A stretch of 64,000 nucleotides of DNA. Origin: Dinoroseobacter sp049801095 (GTDB lineage Bacteria > Pseudomonadota > Alphaproteobacteria > Rhodobacterales > Rhodobacteraceae). The position numbers were made by a program, and so were the translations under genes. Below the pieces are notes generated by a model. That model was not told where the DNA came from and searched no databases. It worked only from the letters and a program-made list of their open reading frames with translations. Location of the stretch: positions 186,001 to 250,000 of the forward strand of contig NZ_JBNAGH010000005.1 in assembly GCF_049801095.1 (NCBI RefSeq). The letters are read 5' to 3'. Shown in pieces: positions 62,097-64,000 of this stretch; positions within the stretch are counted from its first letter, which is position 1, and every line of letters starts with the position of its first letter.

Positions 62097-62879
62097 ATGA
62101 CAGTGTATTTCATTGGCGCGGGGCCGGGGGATCCGGAGCTTTTGACGCTGAAGGCGCAGCGGGTGATCGGGGCGTGTCCGGTTTGCCTTTATGCGGGCTC
62201 GCTTGTACCGGCGGAGGTTGTGGCCTGTGCGCCCGAGGGGGCGCGGGTCTTGGATACGGCCCCGATGACGCTGGAAGACACCCATGCGGAGATCGTCGCG
62301 GCCCATGGGCGCGGCGAGGATGTGGCCCGGGTGCATTCCGGGGATCCCTCGCTTTACGGGGCGATTGCGGAGCAGATCCGGCGCCTGCGCGCCGATGGCA
62401 TTCCCTATGAGATCATCCCGGGGGTTCCGGCCTATGCGGCGGCGGCGGCGGCCCTGGGACAGGAGCTGACCATTCCGGAGATTGCGCAATCCATCGTGCT
62501 GACCCGGGTGTCGATGAAGTCGACCTCCATGCCCGAGCACGAGACGCTGGAGAACTTCGCGCGCACCCGGGCCACCCTGGCCATTCATCTGGGCGTGCGG
62601 AACCTGCGCGAGATCGAGCGGGTGCTGTCGCCCTATTATGGGGCCGAGTGTCCGGTGGTCGTGGCCTACCGGGTAGGCTGGCCGGACCAGATGTTCCTGC
62701 GCGGTACGCTCAGCGATATTCACGCCAAGGTCCGGGCCGAGAAGATCACGCGCACGGCGCTGATTCTCGTGGGGCCTGCCCTGGGCGAGGTCGGGGATTT
62801 CAAGGACAGCGCCCTCTACGACCCCGAAATGCCCCATGTCCTGCGCCCCCATGCGCGCAAATCGGCAACAGCTGGCTGA
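62097..62879 (+). CDS. cobM: Precorrin-4 C11-methyltransferase
   Basis: A 260-residue tetrapyrrole methylase that methylates C11 of precorrin-4. The motif FIGAGPGDPELLTLKAQRVI and the loop RVHSGDPSLYGAIAEQIRRL are diagnostic, followed by LTRVSMKSTSMPEHETL. The ATG has AAGGAGAGG close before it, so it has its own ribosome binding site. The structured spacer separates it from cobJ. It is the last gene of the cobalamin run in this window. Confidence 0.95.
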   Translation: MTVYFIGAGPGDPELLTLKAQRVIGACPVCLYAGSLVPAEVVACAPEGARVLDTAPMTLEDTHAEIVAAHGRGEDVARVHSGDPSLYGAIAEQIRRLRADGIPYEIIPGVPAYAAAAAALGQELTIPEIAQSIVLTRVSMKSTSMPEHETLENFARTRATLAIHLGVRNLREIERVLSPYYGAECPVVVAYRVGWPDQMFLRGTLSDIHAKVRAEKITRTALILVGPALGEVGDFKDSALYDPEMPHVLRPHARKSATAG

Positions 62880-62964
62880 GCCGCGGCCGGGGCCGACGGG
62901 CTTAACTTGATCTTCGTGCAGGGCAGCGCATCTTGTCTCCTGAGGGATACGAAAGGCTGCCGCC

Positions 62965-63318
62965 ATGTCGAGTTATCTGCCCAAGGAGGTCCGGGAGGGT
63001 CTGGACCAAGCGCGCGAACGCGCCGCCCGCAAGTCGAAGACGCGGCTGCGTGTTCATGTGGGGCCCGAGGCCTATTCCATCCGCAAGTTTGGGGCCGAGG
63101 CCTTTACACTCAAGGCCGAAGGCGCGCCGCATCTGCGCGGGCTCGTCGATATCTTCCGCGGCTCCGAGCATCTTTATCAGGCGCTGATCGTGACCGCGGC
63201 CCAGGATGGGCCGGAGATGCGCTATGAGTTCAAGCGCATGACCAAAGCGCGGGATCAGGTCCCGCTGGATTACGCGCGGGACCGCACTGCGCCCGCCGCG
63301 CTGATCACCAAGCAATAG
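62965..63318 (+). CDS. Small basic protein, 117 aa, conserved-looking
   Basis: I recognise no function. The protein is soluble and basic, with an N-terminal helix (SYLPKEVREGLDQARERAARKSK), a strand pair with LRVHVGPEAYSIRKFG, and a C-terminal helix with RYEFKRMTKARDQVPLDYARD. It looks like a small conserved Rhodobacteraceae protein by composition. AAAGG lies 8 bases before the ATG. It is 85 bp beyond cobM and may be cotranscribed with it. Confidence 0.65.
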   Translation: MSSYLPKEVREGLDQARERAARKSKTRLRVHVGPEAYSIRKFGAEAFTLKAEGAPHLRGLVDIFRGSEHLYQALIVTAAQDGPEMRYEFKRMTKARDQVPLDYARDRTAPAALITKQ

Positions 63319-63321
63319 GCC

Positions 63322-64000
63322 TTACTGCAGGTCCTTGAACGCATCCGCGAGGCGGGAAACCGCCTCGTCGATCCGCGCGCGGTTGGTGCCGATATTGAAC
63401 CGCAGGAAGCTTTCTCCGCCTTGGCCCAGCGTATGGCCCGGGGTGGTGGCGATTTTGGCGTCCCCATAGACCCGGGCGCTGAAAGCGTCGCGCTCCATCC
63501 CGGTGCCTGCGAAATCCACCCAGGCCAGATAGGTGCCCTGCATGGGCATCGCGCGCAGGCCCGGAATCGCGTCCACGCCTTCGGAGAAGACCCGAGCATT
63601 TTCCTCAAGATAGGCGCGGAGCGCATCGGTCCAGGCCGCCCCCTCGGGGGTATAGGCCGCCCGGGTCAGGGCCACGCCCATGAGGTTGGGTTGCATGTCG
63701 AGCGCGTTGACGAACTTGAAGAACCGCGCGCGCAGATCCGGGTCTGGCACCGTGATGCAGCCCGTACGCCCGCCCGCGATGTTGAAGGTCTTGGACGCCG
63801 AGGTCGCCATTACGAGCCGGTCGGTGATCTCGGGCGCGGCTACGGCCATGGGGATATGGGTGTGGCCGGAAAAGGTCAGATCCGCATGGATCTCGTCGGA
63901 GATCAGCAGCAGGTCGTGGCGCTGACAGAAGGCGGCGAGCCCGTTCAGCTCCGCCTGGGTCCAGACCCGACCCGCCGGGTTATGGGGCGAGCAGGCGATG
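63322..64000 (-). CDS. PatB/MalY-type aminotransferase or cystathionine beta-lyase (partial)
   Basis: The gene runs off the right edge, so only the C-terminal part is seen. Reading in from the edge it continues IACSPHNPAGRVWTQAEL and LLISDEIHADLTF, then the PLP Lys region ATSASKTFNIAG. This is a PLP fold type I protein of the PatB/MalY group (C-S lyase or transaminase). The ATG at 63849 is internal, not the true start. The specific reaction is not decided. It is convergent with the preceding small gene. Confidence 0.88.
   Translation of the reverse strand, partial: IACSPHNPAGRVWTQAELNGLAAFCQRHDLLLISDEIHADLTFSGHTHIPMAVAAPEITDRLVMATSASKTFNIAGGRTGCITVPDPDLRARFFKFVNALDMQPNLMGVALTRAAYTPEGAAWTDALRAYLEENARVFSEGVDAIPGLRAMPMQGTYLAWVDFAGTGMERDAFSARVYGDAKIATTPGHTLGQGGESFLRFNIGTNRARIDEAVSRLADAFKDLQ

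Noticed and set aside
1..64000. tRNA, rRNA, CRISPR, insertion sequences or prophage genes
   Set aside because: No T-loop-like GTTCGA context with matching stems, no spaced direct repeats and no transposase or integrase family seen on either strand.

Overview
The window is a chromosomal segment of a high-GC alphaproteobacterium, most likely a Rhodobacteraceae (Roseobacter-group) species. This rests on family content and gene order that I recognise: accD-folC, glnK-amtB, an MlaA/MlaC pair, a CbiG-CobJ fusion, CobN with CobO, and several small proteins of a Rhodobacteraceae type. I read every assignment from translated sequence and ran no database search. I saw no tRNA, rRNA, CRISPR array, insertion sequence, prophage or replication origin.

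Layout: 0.3-6 kb (minus strand) holds a 2,4-dienoyl-CoA reductase-type flavoenzyme, two uncharacterised proteins, a lipoprotein and ilvD. 6-12 kb (plus) holds an exported protein with cytochrome-c-like motifs, a CPBP protease, accD, folC and a Hint-domain protein. 12-18 kb (minus) is a close-packed run: type I secretion ABC/HlyD, RidA, GDPD, a FemAB-like protein and PhhB. 18-19.4 kb has mlaA-mlaC, then a class A PBP (minus). 22-23.8 kb is the glnK-amtB nitrogen operon with a clear terminator. 23.9-28 kb (minus) has an aromatic aminotransferase, sseA, smpB, a GNAT and dapA. 28-34 kb has a lytic transglycosylase, a DMT permease, a split MnmC pair, a TauE permease and an FMN reductase. 34.4-36 kb has a zinc-peptidase-like protein and lrgAB.

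Two cobalamin clusters dominate the right half. The first (36-43.8 kb) has cobO (plus) and, on the minus strand, a CbiM-like cobalt importer, cobW, two acetyltransferase-like genes and cobN. It is headed by a well-matched cobalamin riboswitch. The second runs from 50.8 to 62.9 kb: cbiB-cobC-DUF1636 (minus), then a small His-containing membrane protein, cbiX, a DUF429-like/CobH fusion, cobL, cobI, cbiG-cobJ and cobM (plus). Together they cover cobalt uptake and delivery, much of corrin ring methylation, late cobalt insertion, adenosylation and aminopropanol arm attachment. CobK, CobF, CobG/CobZ, CobB, CobQ, CobP/CobU, CobV and CobS/CobT are not in the window. smc, a methyltransferase, an MltB-type transglycosylase, a pseudo-receiver protein and a glutathionyl-hydroquinone reductase lie between the clusters.

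The most unusual signals are: (i) a short repeat, GAGTATTT-N4-AACAATGA, present four times; two copies form an inverted pair, one overlaps the cobN stop codon and one lies in frame inside cobN; (ii) the DUF429-like/CobH fusion; (iii) CbiX with four cysteine groups and a long His-rich tail; and (iv) a 245-bp structured spacer between cobJ and cobM.
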